DNA of 64,000 nucleotides from positions 62,001 through 126,000 of the forward strand of contig CAUYUJ010020748.1 in the NCBI GenBank assembly GCA_963575745.1. The letters are read 5' to 3'. The DNA is from Prorocentrum cordatum. Lineage: Eukaryota; Sar; Dinophyceae; Prorocentrales; Prorocentraceae. Below, in pieces: positions 1-11,852 of this stretch. Numbering within the stretch: position 1 is the first letter of the stretch; the number at the start of each line of letters is the position of its first letter. Position numbers and translations under genes: made by a program. The notes beneath the pieces were generated by a model. The model searched no databases and had not been told where the DNA came from. It saw only the letters and a program-made list of their open reading frames with translations.

Positions 1-1207
1 TTCTTACCGCCGGGGGACCCGTAGAGCTTCCTGACAATATATATAATGAGGAAAAAATTGCAGAGGACGAATAGCTTTTCAGCCCAAACGATTTCAGACC
101 TCTTGATGCAACTGCCGAACGCCCCCGATGCTTCTGGATTGTCTTTTGTGCGAGCTCTGCTCTCCTAGCCCGAGTTACGTGCGTAAATCGACATCGCCTC
201 TCAAGATAACTCGAACAATACGAATAGTTTCGCAAACCTAGCTCGAGTATCAGACCGAGTTCAGACCTCTGAATGCGACAGGCGGACTCGTCTGATGTCG
301 CTGAATGGATTCCTGTGATTACCAGCCCTGCAGCCCTCCTACAGCCCGAGCTAAGTGCAGAAAACCGACAGCACCTCCATGACTCGAACAACACGAATAG
401 TTTCGCGGACCTAGTTCAGGCAGCAGACCGAGTTTCGAGCTCTGGACTTAACAGACGACGCGCTTGATGTCTCTGAATCGATTCCTGTGACTACCAGCAC
501 TGTAGCCGCCCTACAGCCCGAGTCAAGTACAGAAAACCGACAGCACTTCTCAAGATGATTCGAACAATACGAATAGTTCTGTTATTCTAGATCGGGCAGC
601 AAACCGAGTTCAGAGCTCTGGATTGAACAGACGAACGCGACTAATCATTTTGAATCAGTTTCTTTAAGTATCAGCTTTGTAGTTCTCATATAGCTCGATT
701 TAAGCACAGAAAACCAAGAGCGCCTGTCAAGATGACTCGAATAATACGAATAGGTTTGCGGACCTACCTCGGCTAGCAGCCCGAGTTCAAACCTCTGGGT
801 GCAACAGACGAACGCGCCTGATTATTCTGAATCGATGGGGTGTGCTTACCAGCTCTGTAGCTGTCCTCTATCTCGAGTTAAAGTCCAATATACCGAGGGC
901 GCGTATGAAGATGACTCGAAACGGCCGATCCCGCCAGCGTGCTCGAGTTATCTTCAGAAAACCGTCATCGCGTGTCAAGATGCCTTGAAACGGCCGATCC
1001 CGCCTGCCTGCTTTTTGGCCGTAAAACGTATCCAATCGAGCTGAGATCAAGATGGCGAGCGGGAATAAGATCGAATATCACGGGAAACCATACTAGAGCT
1101 CAAACGAATTAAGGAATTTCGAGAACAAAAATTTTCAACCGACCAAAAGTCACCAAAAGGTCCGTCGAGATTTTTCTTGCCAACTAGCTGTCCAGCGCCC
1201 CGGAACT
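1..1207 (+). repeat. M1 copy 1 with M2-M3 linkers, cut by window start
   Basis: The window opens inside the 3' arm of the M1 head hairpin (TTACCGCC at about 4-11). M1 runs to the ATACT at 1094, then M2 (1095-1185, with the GGTTGAA-like/TTCAACC type foldback) and M3 (1186-1207). No gene is visible; the short ORFs here are repeat-derived. Confidence 0.85.
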
Positions 1208-1511
1208 GGGAACTGGCGGTAAACCGTCAACCAGGTTACCGCTGGGGCCCTCGTCGAGCTCTTTCCTCGCACGACGCTTCTCGGTAGACAAGCAGGAAGA
1301 GTCTGGAGCAAGACCCAAAAAACTCGAAAAATCACGTTTTTATGTTTCTATTCAAGGACGGTTCCGCCAAGTGTTTTGATAGTAATACTGCACCTACAGA
1401 CCTGAGAATTTGACTGGCGAACGCGGAATAACCCACTACGGGTGCGAAAAATACCGGTTCTGAAAACGCATGTTCAAATCTCTCACAAAGTTCGTCGAAC
1501 CGACCCAAACT
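1208..1511 (+). repeat. M6 module copy 1
   Basis: An approximately 300 bp copy of the 340 bp M6 module, bounded by ACT on both sides. Its head carries GGCGGTAA / TTACCGC hairpin arms, then the CTCGTcGAGCT variant of a core shared by all hairpin modules. It ends in a scrap of the tail that other M6 copies have (CCAACT). Confidence 0.8.
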
Positions 1512-2764
1512 GGGCGCCGGCGGTAAACCGTCAACCTTTCTTACCGCCGGGGGACTCGTAGAGCTTCCTGACCATATAATGTCGAATAAAACTGCAGAGA
1601 ACGAGTAGTTTTTCATCCTAAGCGATTTCAGACCTCTCGATGCAACAGCCGAACGCCCCTCATGCTTCTGGATCGTTTTCTGTGCGCACGAGCTCCGTAG
1701 CTCTCCTACAGCCCGAGTTACGTGCGAAAATCGACAGCACCTCTCAAGATCACTCGAACAATAGAAATAGTTTCGCAAATCAAGCTCGAGTATCAGCGGA
1801 GTTCAGACCTCTGAATGCAACAGGCGGACGCGCCTGATGTCTCCGAATCGATTCCTGTGATTACCAGCCCTGCACCCCCCTCACAGCCCGAGTTAAGTGC
1901 AGAAAACCGACAGCACCTCTGAAGATGACTCGAACAGTACGAATAGTTTCGCGGACTTAGCTCGGGCAACAGACCGAGTTCAGAGCTCTGAATGCGACAG
2001 GCGGACGCGACTGATGTCTTCGAATCGATTCCAATGATTTCCAGCACTGCAACCCCCTTACAGCTCGACCTAAGTTCAGAAAACGGACAGCACCTCTCAG
2101 GATGACTCGAAGAATACGAATGGTTTTGCGGACCTAGCTTGGGCAGCACACCGAGTTCTGAGCTCTGGATTTGGCAGGCGGACGCGCCTGCTGTCTCCGA
2201 ATCAATTCCAGTGAGCACGAGCTGTGTAGCCCCCCTACATCCCGAGTTGAGTGCAGAAAACTGACAGCACCTCTCAAGATGACTCGAACAATACGTATAG
2301 GTTTGCGAACCTAGTTCAGGCAACAGACCGAGTTCATACCTCTAGATGGAACAGACGAACGCGCCTCATGATTCGCAATCGATTGCTGTGAGAATGAGCT
2401 CTGTAACTGCCCTACAGCTCGAGTTAAGTACAAAATACCGACAACGCGTATCAAGATGACTCGAAACAGCCGATCCCGCCGCGACGCTTTTTTGCAGAAA
2501 TATTTACCCGATCGAGCTGAGATTGAGATGGCGAGCGGGAATAAGATCGAATATGGTCAGAAAAAATACTAGAGCTCAAACGAATTGTTGAATTTCGAGA
2601 ACAAAATTTTCAACCGACCAAAAGTCACCAAAAGGTCCGTCGAGATTTTTCTTGCCAACTAGCTCTCCAGCGCGCCGGAATTACTCTTAAGCTTCCAGCA
2701 ACTAGCTAAGGGAAGCTCTACGAGTTAGTTCGCACATTGTCCGTCGGGGCCGGGTCCGCCAACT
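1512..2764 (+). repeat. M1 copy 2 with M2, M3, M4 scrap and M6/M7 tail scrap
   Basis: M1 is 1512-2570 (1,059 bp), M2 2571-2660, M3 2661-2685, a short M4 to about 2730, then about 35 bp identical in type to the end of M6/M7 modules. All but one joint fall on ACT. Confidence 0.85.
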
Positions 2765-3841
2765 GGGCGCCGGCGGTAAACCGTCATACTTTCTTACCAC
2801 CGGGGGACTCGTAGAGCTTCCTGACCATATATAATGTCGGAAAAATTGCAGAGAACGAATAGTTTTTCAGCCTAAGCGATTTCAGACCTCTCGATGCAAC
2901 AGCCGAACGCCCCTCATGTTTCTGGATCGTTTTCTGTGCGCACGAGCTCCGTAGCTCTCCTACAGCCCGAGCTACGTGCGAAAATCGACAGCACCTCTCA
3001 AGATCCCTCGAACAATACAAATAGTTTCGCGAATCTAGCTCGAGTATCAGACCGAGTTCAGACCTCTGAATGCAACAGGCGGACGCACCTGATGTCTCCG
3101 AATCGATTTCTGTGATTACCGGCCCTGCAGCCCCTACGGCCCGAGTTAAGTGCAGAAAACCGACAGCACCTCTTCATATGACTCGAACAATACGAATAGT
3201 TTCGCGGACCTAGCTCGGGCAGCAGACCGAGTTCAGAGCTCTGAATGCGACAGCCGGCCGCGACTGATGTCTCCGATTCCAGTGATTACCAGCCCTGCAA
3301 CCCCCTTACACCTCGATTTAAGTACAGAAAACGGACAGCACCTCTCAAGATGACTCGAAGGATACGAAAAGTCTTGCGGACCTAGCTCGGGCAGCACACC
3401 GGGTTCTGAGCTCTGGATTTGGCAGACGGACGCGCCTGATGTCTCCGAATCGATGCCTGTGAGTACGAGCCCTGTAGCCCCCCCTAGAGCTCGAGTTAAA
3501 TGCAGAAAACTGATAGCATCTCTCAAGATGACTCGAAGAATACGAATAGTTTCGCAAACCTAGCTCGGGCAGCAAACCGAGTTCAGACCTCCAGCTGGAA
3601 CAGACGAACGCGCCTGATGATTCGCAATCGATTTCTGTAATAATGATCTCTGTAGCTGCTCTACAGCTTGAGTTAAGTACAAAATACCGACAACGCGTAT
3701 CAAGATGACTCGAAACAGCCGATCCCGCCGCGACGCTTTTTTGCAGAAATATTGAACCGATCGAGCTGAGATTTAAGAAGGCGAGCGGGAATAAGATCGA
3801 ATATGGTCAAAAAAAATAGAGCTCAAACGACTTGTTGAACT
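2765..3841 (+). repeat. M1 copy 3 with M2 remnant
   Basis: M1 copy whose head hairpin has decayed: the loop reads GTCATACTTTC and the 3' arm TTACCACC. The tail runs directly into a 24 bp M2 remnant ending in ACT. Confidence 0.85.
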
Positions 3842-4178
3842 GGCGCCGGCGGTGAACCGTCAACCTCGTCACCGCCGGGAATCTCGTAGAGCTCCTTCCA
3901 CGCGCGAGAGTGCTTAGAATCGACAGAGAGAGCTTCTGGAAGCAGTTCGCGAAAAAAGCAAAATTGATTTTTTGCATGTCGATATGAAGTTGGTTCCGCC
4001 AAGTGTTTTGATGGTACATCTGCGTCTCCAGAGCTCATATTAAGACGCAGAGGCCCTCATAATCGTTGACAGGTGCGAAAAATCTGCTTTATCACAATGA
4101 ATTGTCAAATATCTTTCAAATATTCGTAAAACTACCCAAAAATTAACACTTTGCCCTTTCAGGCCGGGTCGACCAACT
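3842..4178 (+). repeat. M7 module copy 1
   Basis: A 337 bp module. The head is GGCGGTGA...TCACCGCC, that is, both arms differ from M1/M6 by a paired change that keeps the stem. It is followed by CTCGTAGAGCTCC and ends GACCAACT. No coding potential was recognised. Confidence 0.85.
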
Positions 4179-4327
4179 AGCTCCACCCCGCGCCGGAATT
4201 CCTCTAGCTCATCGATGCCGAAGAGCTCTACGAGGTATTTCGAGAACAAAATTTTCAACCGACCAAAAGTCAGCAAAAGGTCCGTCGAGATTTTTCTTGC
4301 CGACTAGCCCTCCAGCGCGCCGGAACT
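4179..4327 (+). repeat. M5 fused to M2 fragment, then M3
   Basis: M5 (GAATTCCTCTAGCTC ... GAGCTCTACGAGGTA foldback) runs without an ACT joint into the second half of M2 at about 4239, then M3 4306-4327. The same M5-M2 fusion occurs at 20518-20630. Confidence 0.75.
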
Positions 4328-4660
4328 GGGAACCGGCGGTAAACCGTCAACCAGGTTACCGCCGGAGCCCTCGTAGAGCTCTTTTCTCGCACGGCGCTTC
4401 TCGATACACGTGCAGGAAGAGTCTGGAGCAAGACCCAACAAACTCGAACACATTTGATGTTTTTATCGAAAGACGGTTCCGCCAAGTGTTTTGACAGCAC
4501 TACTGAACCTACGGATATGAGAATTTGGCTGGGGAACGCGGAAAACCCACTACAGGTGCGAAAAATACCGCTTCTCAAAATGAATGTTCAAATCTCTCAC
4601 AAAGTTTGTCCGACCGATCCAAAGTTCGCACATTGTCCGTCGGGGCCGGCTCGGCCAACT
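4328..4660 (+). repeat. M6 module copy 2
   Basis: Full M6 with GGCGGTAA / TTACCGCC hairpin and loop CAACCAGG, ending TCGGCCAACT. It directly abuts another M6. Confidence 0.85.
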
Positions 4661-5002
4661 GGAACCGGCGGTAAACCGTCAACCTGGTTACCGCCGGGAA
4701 CCTCGTAGAGCTCTTTTCTTGCACGGCGATCGTCGGAACACATGGAGAAAGCTTCTGGAGCGAGAAACAAAAAACTCGAAAAGTCACGTTTTTCTGTTTT
4801 CATCCAAAGACGGTTCCGCAAAGTGTGTTGATAGCAATACTGCACCTACAGACCTGGAAATTTGCTGGCAGACGCGGCATAACCCACTACAGGTGCGAAA
4901 AATCTGCTTTCTCAAAATGAATTGTCAAATATCTTTCAAATATTCGCAAAAAAAAAAACCCAAAAGTTATCACTTTGTCCTTTCTGGCCGGATCGGCCAA
5001 CT
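4661..5002 (+). repeat. M6 module copy 3
   Basis: 342 bp, tandem with copy 2, ACT at both ends. It shows the usual M6 order: hairpin, CTCGTAGAGCTC core, AT-rich middle, and the TGGCC/GGCCA foldback just before the end. Confidence 0.85.
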
Positions 5003-6166
5003 GGGCGCCGGTGGTAAACCGTCAACCTTCCTTACCGCCGGGGGACTCGTAGAGCTTCCTGACAATATATGATGTGGAAAAAATGCAGAGAACAAATAGT
5101 TGTTCAGCCCATGCGATTTCAGACCTCTCGATGCAACAGCCGAACGCCCCCGATGCTTCTGCATTGTCTTCTGCACGAGCTCTGTAGCTCTCCAGCAGCC
5201 CGAGTTACGCGCGTAAATCGACAGCACTCCCAAGATGACTCGAAACATACAAATAGTTTGGCAAACCTAGCTCGAGTATCAGACCGAGCTCAACCTCTGA
5301 ATGCGGTATGCAGAACCGTCTGATGTCTGCGAATCGACTCCTGTGATTACCAGCCCTGCAGCCCCCCTACAGCCCGAGTTCAGTGCAGAAAACCGACAGC
5401 ACCTCCCAGGATGACTCGAACAATGCAATAGTTTCGCGGACCTCGTTCGCGCAGCAGGCCGAGTTCCGAGCTCTGGATTCAACAGGCGGACGCGCCTGAT
5501 GTCTTCAAATCGATCCCTGTGACCACCAGCACTGTAGCCCCCCCCAGCCCGAGTTGAGTGCAGAAAACCAAAAGCACTTCTCAAGATGACTCGAACAGTA
5601 CGAATAGTTTCGCGATTCTAGATCGGGCAGCAGACCGAGTTCAGAGCTCTGGATTCAACAGACAAATGCGACTGATGATTCTGAATCGGTTTCTGTAAGC
5701 ATCAGCTCTGTAGCTGTCCTATAGCTCGAGTTAAGTACAGAAAACCGAGAGCGTCTGTTAAGATAACTCGAATAATACGAATAGGTGTGCGGACCTAGCT
5801 CGGCTAGCAGACCGAGTTCAGACCTCTAGATTTAACAGGCGAACGCGCCTGATTATTCTGAATCGATTAGCTGTGCTTAACAGCTCTGTAGCTGTCCTGA
5901 AGCTCGAGATGTTCAGAAAACCATTATCGCGTGTCAGGATGACTTGAAGCGGCCGATCCCGCCTGCCTACTTTTTGGCAGTAAAAGCTACCCGATCGAGC
6001 TGAGATCAAGATGGCGAGCGGGAATAAGATCGAATATCATGGGAAAAAGACTGAGCTCAAACGAATTGTTGAATTTCGAGAACAAAATTTTCAACCGACC
6101 AAAAGTCACCAAAAGGTCCGTCGAGATTTTTCTTGCCAACTAGCTCTCCAGCGCCCCGGAATTACT
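5003..6166 (+). repeat. M1 copy 4 with M2-M3
   Basis: M1 5003-6052 (1,050 bp, slightly altered end GACT), M2 6053-6141, M3 6142-6166. Head hairpin intact except GGTGGTAA in the 5' arm. Confidence 0.85.
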
Positions 6167-7282
6167 GGGCGCCGGCGGTAAACCGTCAACCTTTCTTACC
6201 GCCGGGGGACTCGTAGAGCTTCCTGACAACATCTAATGTCGAAAAAAGAATTGCAGAGAACGAACAGTTTAGCCCAAGCGATTTCAGACCTCTCGATGAA
6301 ACAGCCGAACGCACCCAATGCTTCTGGATTGTCTTCTGTACGAGCTCTGTAGCTCTCCTACAGCCCGAGTTACGTGCGTAAATCGACAGCACCTCTCAAG
6401 ATGACTCGAACAAAACGAATAGTTTGGCAAACCCAGCTCGAGTATCAGACCGAGTTCAGACCTCTGAATGCGACAGGCGGACGCGTCTGATGTCTCCGAA
6501 TCGATTCCTGTGATTACCAGCCCTGCAGCCCCCTACAGCCCGAGTTGAGTGCAGAAAACCGAGAGCACCTCTCAGGATGACTCGAACAATACGAATAGCT
6601 TCGCGGACCTAGTTCGGGCAGCAGACCGAGTTCCGAGCTCTGGATTCGACAGAGGGACGCGCCTGATGTCTTCAAATCGATTCCTGTGACCACCAGCCCT
6701 GCAGCCCCCCCCACAGCTCGAGTTGAGTGCAGAAAACCGAGAGCACCTCTCAGGATGACTCGAACAATACGAATAGTTTCGCGGACCTAGATCGAACAGC
6801 AGACCGAGTTCAGAGCTCTGCATTCAACAGACAAACGCGACTGATGATTCTGAATCGGTTTCTGCAAGTATCAGCTCTGTAGCTGTCCTATAGCTCGAGT
6901 TTGGTACAGAAAACCGAGAGCGCCTGTCAAGATGACTCGAATAATACGAAGAGGTTTGCGGACCTAGCTCGGCCAGCAGACCGATTTCAGACCTCTAGAT
7001 GCAAGAGACGAACACGCCTGATCATTCTCAATCAATAAGGTGTGCTCACCAGCTGTGTAGCGGTCCTGCATCTCGAGTTAAGTCGAATATACTGACAGCG
7101 CGTATCAAGATGACTCGGAACGGCCGATCCCGCCTGGACGCTTTTTGGCAGTAAAAGCTACCCCATCGAGCTGAGATCAAGATGGCGAGCGGGAATGAGA
7201 TCGAATACCACGGGAAAAAATACCAGAGCTCCAACGAATGGTTGAATTTCGAGAACAAAATTTTCAACCGACGAAAAGTCAC
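6167..7282 (+). repeat. M1 copy 5 with truncated M2
   Basis: M1 6167-7224 followed by M2 that breaks off at 7282 and joins the middle of the first monomer of the next M1. This is one of the few joints that does not fall on ACT and looks like an ordinary deletion or recombination junction. Confidence 0.8.
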
Positions 7283-8310
7283 CGCCGAACGCCCCCGATG
7301 CTTCTGGATTGTCCTGTGCGAGCTCTGTAGCTCTCCTACAGCCCGAGCTACGTGCGTAAATCGACAGCAACCCTGAAGATGACTCGAACAATACGAATAG
7401 TTTGGCAAACCTAGCTCGAGTATCAGACCAAGTTCAGGCCTCTGAGTGCGACAGGCGGACGCGCATGATGTCTCTGAATCGATTCCTGTGATTACCCTGA
7501 AGCCTCCCCTACAGCCAGAGTTCAGTGCAGAAAACCGACAGCACCTCTGAGGATGACTCAAACAGTACGAATAGTTTCGCGGACCTCGTTCGGGCAGCAG
7601 ACAGATATCCGAGCTATAGATTCGACAGGCGGACGCGCCTGATGTCTTCAAATCGATTCCTGTGTCTACCAGCACTGTAGCCCCCCACAACCCGAGTTAA
7701 GCACAGAAAACGGACAGGACCTCTCAAGATGACTCGAATAATACGAATAGTTTTGCGATTCTAGAGTGGGCAACAGACCGAGTTCAGAGCTCTGGATTCA
7801 ACAGACAAACGCGACTGATGACTCTGAATCAGTTTCTGTAAGTATCAGCTCTATAGCTGTTATATAGCTCGAGTTAAGTACAGAAAACCGAGAGCGCCTG
7901 TCAAGATCACTCGAATAATACGAGTAGGTTTGCGGACCTAGCTCGGCTAGCAGACCGGGTTCAGACCTCTGGATGCAACAGACGAACGCGCCTGATGATT
8001 CTGAAACGATAAGGTGTGCTTACCAGCTCTGTAGCTGTCCTGTATCTCGAGTTAAGTCCAATATACCGACAGCGCGTATCAAGATGACTCGAAACGGCCG
8101 ATCCCGCCTGAGCGATTTTTGGAAGTAAAAGGTACCCGATCGAGCTGAGATCAAGATGGCGAGCGCGAATAAGATCGAATATCACGGGAAAAAATACTAG
8201 AGCTCTAACGAATGGTTGAATTTCGAGAACAAATTTTTCAACCGACCAAAAGTCACCAAAAGGTCCGTCGAGATTTTTCTTGCCAACTAGCTCTCCAGCG
8301 CCCCGGAACT
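7283..8310 (+). repeat. M1 copy 6, head missing, with M2-M3
   Basis: M1 lacking its hairpin head (starts at GCCGAACGCC inside monomer 1) and ending at 8198. M2 is 8199-8288 and M3 8289-8310. Confidence 0.8.
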
Positions 8311-8650
8311 GGGAACCGGCGATAAACCGTCAACCAGGTTACCGCCGGACAGCTCGTAGAGCTCTTTTATTGCACAGCGCTCCTCGAAACACATGAAGGA
8401 AGTTTCTGAAGCGAGAGCCGAAAAACTCGAAAAATCACGATTTTTCGGTTTTCATCCAAAGCCGGTTCCCCCAAGTGTTTCAATAGTAATACTGCACCTA
8501 CGGGCCTGAAAATTTACTGGCGGACGCGCCGTAACCCACTACAGGTGCGAAAAATCTGCTTCCTCAAAATGAATTGTCAAATATTCTTCAATTTTTCCCA
8601 AAACCACCCAAAAGTTACCACTTTGTCCTTTCTGGCCGGGTCGGCCAACT
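8311..8650 (+). repeat. M6 module copy 4
   Basis: 340 bp, ACT-bounded. The 5' stem arm carries one substitution (GGCGATAA). Confidence 0.85.
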
Positions 8651-8714
8651 AGCCCCATCTCGCGCCGGAATTCCTCTAGCTCATCGATGCCGGAGAGCTC
8701 TACGAGGCATTACT
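8651..8714 (+). repeat. M5 foldback module
   Basis: 64 bp M5 between two M6 copies, ending GCATTACT. Its right end (GAGCTCTACGAGG) is the reverse complement of the core at the head of the following M6. Confidence 0.8.
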
Positions 8715-9054
8715 GGGAACCGGCGGTAAACCGTCAACCAGGTTACCGCCGGGACCCTCGTAGAGCTCTTTTCTCACATCGCGCTTCTCGGAACACATGA
8801 AGAAAGCTTCTGGAGCGAGAAACGAAAAATCGAAAAATTACGTTTTTCTGTTTTTTATCCAACGTCGGTTCCCCCAAGTGTTTCATTAGTAATACTGCAC
8901 CTACGGACCTGAAAATTTTACAGGCAGACGCGTCTTAACCCACTACAGGTGCGAAAAATCTGCTTTCTCAAAATGAATTGTCAAATACCTTTCAAATATT
9001 CGCAAAACCACCCAAAAATTACCACATTGTCCTTTCTGGCCGGGTCGACCAACT
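8715..9054 (+). repeat. M6 module copy 5
   Basis: 340 bp, ACT-bounded, intact hairpin with loop CAACCAGG. Confidence 0.85.
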
Positions 9055-10169
9055 GGGCGCCGGCGGTAAACCGTCAACCTTTCTTACCGCCGGGGGACTC
9101 GTAGAGCTTCCTGACAATGTATAATGTGGGAAAACACTTGTTCTGCAGCTCTCCTCCAGCCCGAGTACCGTGCGTAAATCGACAGCACCTTTCAAGATGA
9201 ATCGAACAATACGAATAGTTTGGCAAACCTAGCTCGAGTGTCAGACCGATTCCAGACCTCTGAATCCGACAGGCGGGCGCGTCTGACGAATCGATTCCTG
9301 TGATTACAAGCCCTGCAGCCCCTCTACAGCCTCAGTTAAGTGCAGAAAACCGACAGCACCTCTCAGGATGACTCGAACAATACGAATAGTTTTGCGGATC
9401 TAGTTCGGGCAGCAGACCGAGTTCCGAGCTCTGGATTCGACAGGCGGACGCGCCTGATGTCTCGATTCCAGTGACTGCCAGCACTGTAGTTCCCCTACAG
9501 CCCCAGTTGAGTACAGAGACCCGACGGCACCTCTCAAGCTCACTCGAACAATACGAATAGTTCGCGATTCTAGATCCGGCAGCAGACCGAGTTCAGAGCT
9601 CTGGATTCAATAGGCGAACGCGACTGATGATCCTCAATCGTTTTCTGTAAATATAAGCTCTGCATCTGTTGTATAGCTCGAGTTAAGTACAGAAAATCGA
9701 GATCGTCTGTCAAGATGACTTGAATAATACGAATAGGTTTCGGGATCTAGCTCGGCTAGCAGACCGAGGTCAGACCTCTGGATTTAACAGACGAACGCGC
9801 CTGATGATTCTGAATGGAATACGTGTGCTTACCAGCTCTGTAGCTGCCCCACAGCTCGAGTTAAGTACAACATACCGACAAAGCGTGTGAAGATGACTCC
9901 AAACAGCCGATCCCGCCGGTGTGCATTTTGGCAGTAAAAGGTACCCGATCGAGCTGAGATGAAGATGGCGAGCGGGAATAAGATCAAATATCACGGGAAA
10001 AAATACTAGAGCTCAAAACGAATTGAGGAATTTCGAGAACAAAATTTTCAACCGACCAAAGTCACCAAAAGGTCCGTCGAGATTTTTCTTGCCAACTAGC
10101 TCTCCAGCGCGCCAGAATTACTCTAAAGCTTCCAGCAGTAACTTGCTAAGGGAAGCTCTACGAGTTACT
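9055..10169 (+). repeat. M1 copy 7 with M2, M3, M4
   Basis: M1 9055-10007 (953 bp; part of the first monomer is deleted near 9135), M2 to 10097, M3 to 10122, M4 10123-10169. M4 folds as AGCTTCC-AGCA / TTGCT-AAG-GGAAGCT. Confidence 0.85.
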
Positions 10170-11344
10170 GGGCGCCGGCGGTAAACCGTCAACCTTCCTT
10201 ACCGCCGGGGGACTCGTAGAGCTTCCTGAGCATATATAATGTCGAAAAAAATTGCAGAGAACGAATAGTTTTTCAGCCTAAACGATTTCAGACCTCTCGA
10301 TGCAACAGCCAAACGCCCCTCATGCTTCTGGATCGTTTTCTGTGCGCACGAGCTCCGTAGCTCTCCTACAGCCCGAGCTACGTGCGAAAATCGACAGCAC
10401 CTCTCAAGATCACTCGAACAATACAAATAGTTTCGCGAATCTAGCTCGAGTATCAGACCGAGTTCAGACATCTGAATGCAACAGGCGGACGCGCCTGATG
10501 TCTCCGAATCGATTCCTGTGATTACCAGCCCTGCAGCCCCCTTACAGCCCGAGTTAAGTGCAGAAAACCGACAGCACCTCTGAAGACGACTCGAACAATA
10601 CGAGTAGTTTCGCGGACCTAGCTCGCAGCAGGCCGAGTTCAGGGCTCTGAATGCGACAGGTGGACGCGACTGATGTCTCCGAATCGATTCCAGTGATTAC
10701 CAGCCCTGCAGCCCCCTTACAGCTCGAGTTAAGTGCAGAAAACGGACAGCACCTCTCAAGATGACTCGACGAATACGAATAGTTTTGCGAACCTAGCTCG
10801 GGCAGCACACCGAGTTCCGAGCTCTGGATTCGGCAGGCGGACGCGTCTGATGTCTCCGAATCGATTCCTGTGAGTACGAGCCCTGTAGCCCCCCTACAGC
10901 CCGAGTTCAGTGCAGAAAACTGTCAGCACCTCTCAAGATGACTCCAACAACACGAATAGTTTCGCGAACCTAGCTCGGGCAGCAGACCGAGTTCAGACCT
11001 CTAGATGCAACAGACGAACGCGCCTGATGATTCGCAATCGATTTCTGTGAGAATGAGCTCTGTAGCTGCCCTACAGCTCGAGCTAAGTACAAAATACCGA
11101 CAACGCGTATCAAGATGACTCGAAACAGCCGATCCCGCCGAGATGCTTTTTTGCAGAAATATTTACCCGATCGAGCTGAGATTAAGAAGGCGAGCGGGAA
11201 TAAGATCGAATACGGTCAGAAAAAATACAAGAGCTCCAACGAATTGTTGAATTTCGAGAACAAAATTTTCAACCGACCAAAAGTCACCACAAGGTCCGTC
11301 GAGATTCTTCTTGCCAACTAGCTCTCCAGCGCGCCGGAATTACT
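10170..11344 (+). repeat. M1 copy 8 with M2-M3
   Basis: M1 10170-11229 (1,060 bp). Because M4 sits just upstream, GGAAGCTCTACGAGT (M4 end) and ACTCGTAGAGCTTCC (M1 head) form perfect 15 bp inverted arms around the head hairpin. Confidence 0.85.
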
Positions 11345-11852
11345 CTTAAGCTTCCAGCAACTAGCTAAGGGAAGCTCTACGAGTTACTAGCTTCACCCCG
11401 CGCCGGAATTCCTCTAGCTCATCGATGACGAAGAGCTCGATGCCGAAGAGCTCTACGAGGTATTACTCTTAAGCTTCCAGCAATAACTTGCCAAGGGAAG
11501 CTCTACGAGTTATTACTCTTGAGCTTCCAGCAACAAGTTGCTGAGGGAAGCTCTACGAGTTACTCTTAAGCTTCCAGCAATAACTTGCTGGGGGAAGCTC
11601 TACGAGTTACTAGCTCCACCCCGCGCCGGAATTCCTCAAGCTCATCGATGTCGAAGAGCTCTACGAGGTATTACTCTTAAGCTTCCAGCAACTAGCTAAG
11701 GGAAGCTCTACGAGTTACTACCTCCACCCCGCGCCGGAATTCCTCTAGCTCATCGATGCCGAAGAGCTCTACGAGGTATTATTCTTAAGCTTCCAGCAGT
11801 AACTTGCTAAGGGAAGCTCTACGAGTTACTAGCTCCACCCCGCGCCGGAACT
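11345..11852 (+). repeat. Tandem cluster of M4 and M5 foldback modules
   Basis: About ten small modules in a row (M4, M5, M4, M4, M4, M5, M4, M5, M4, partial M5), each about 44-78 bp and nearly all joined at ACT. M4 copies carry the AGCTTCC...GGAAGCT stem; their loop half varies (AGCAATAACTTGCT, AGCAACAAGTTGCT, AGCAACTAGCT), mostly keeping self-complementarity. No gene. Confidence 0.85.
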
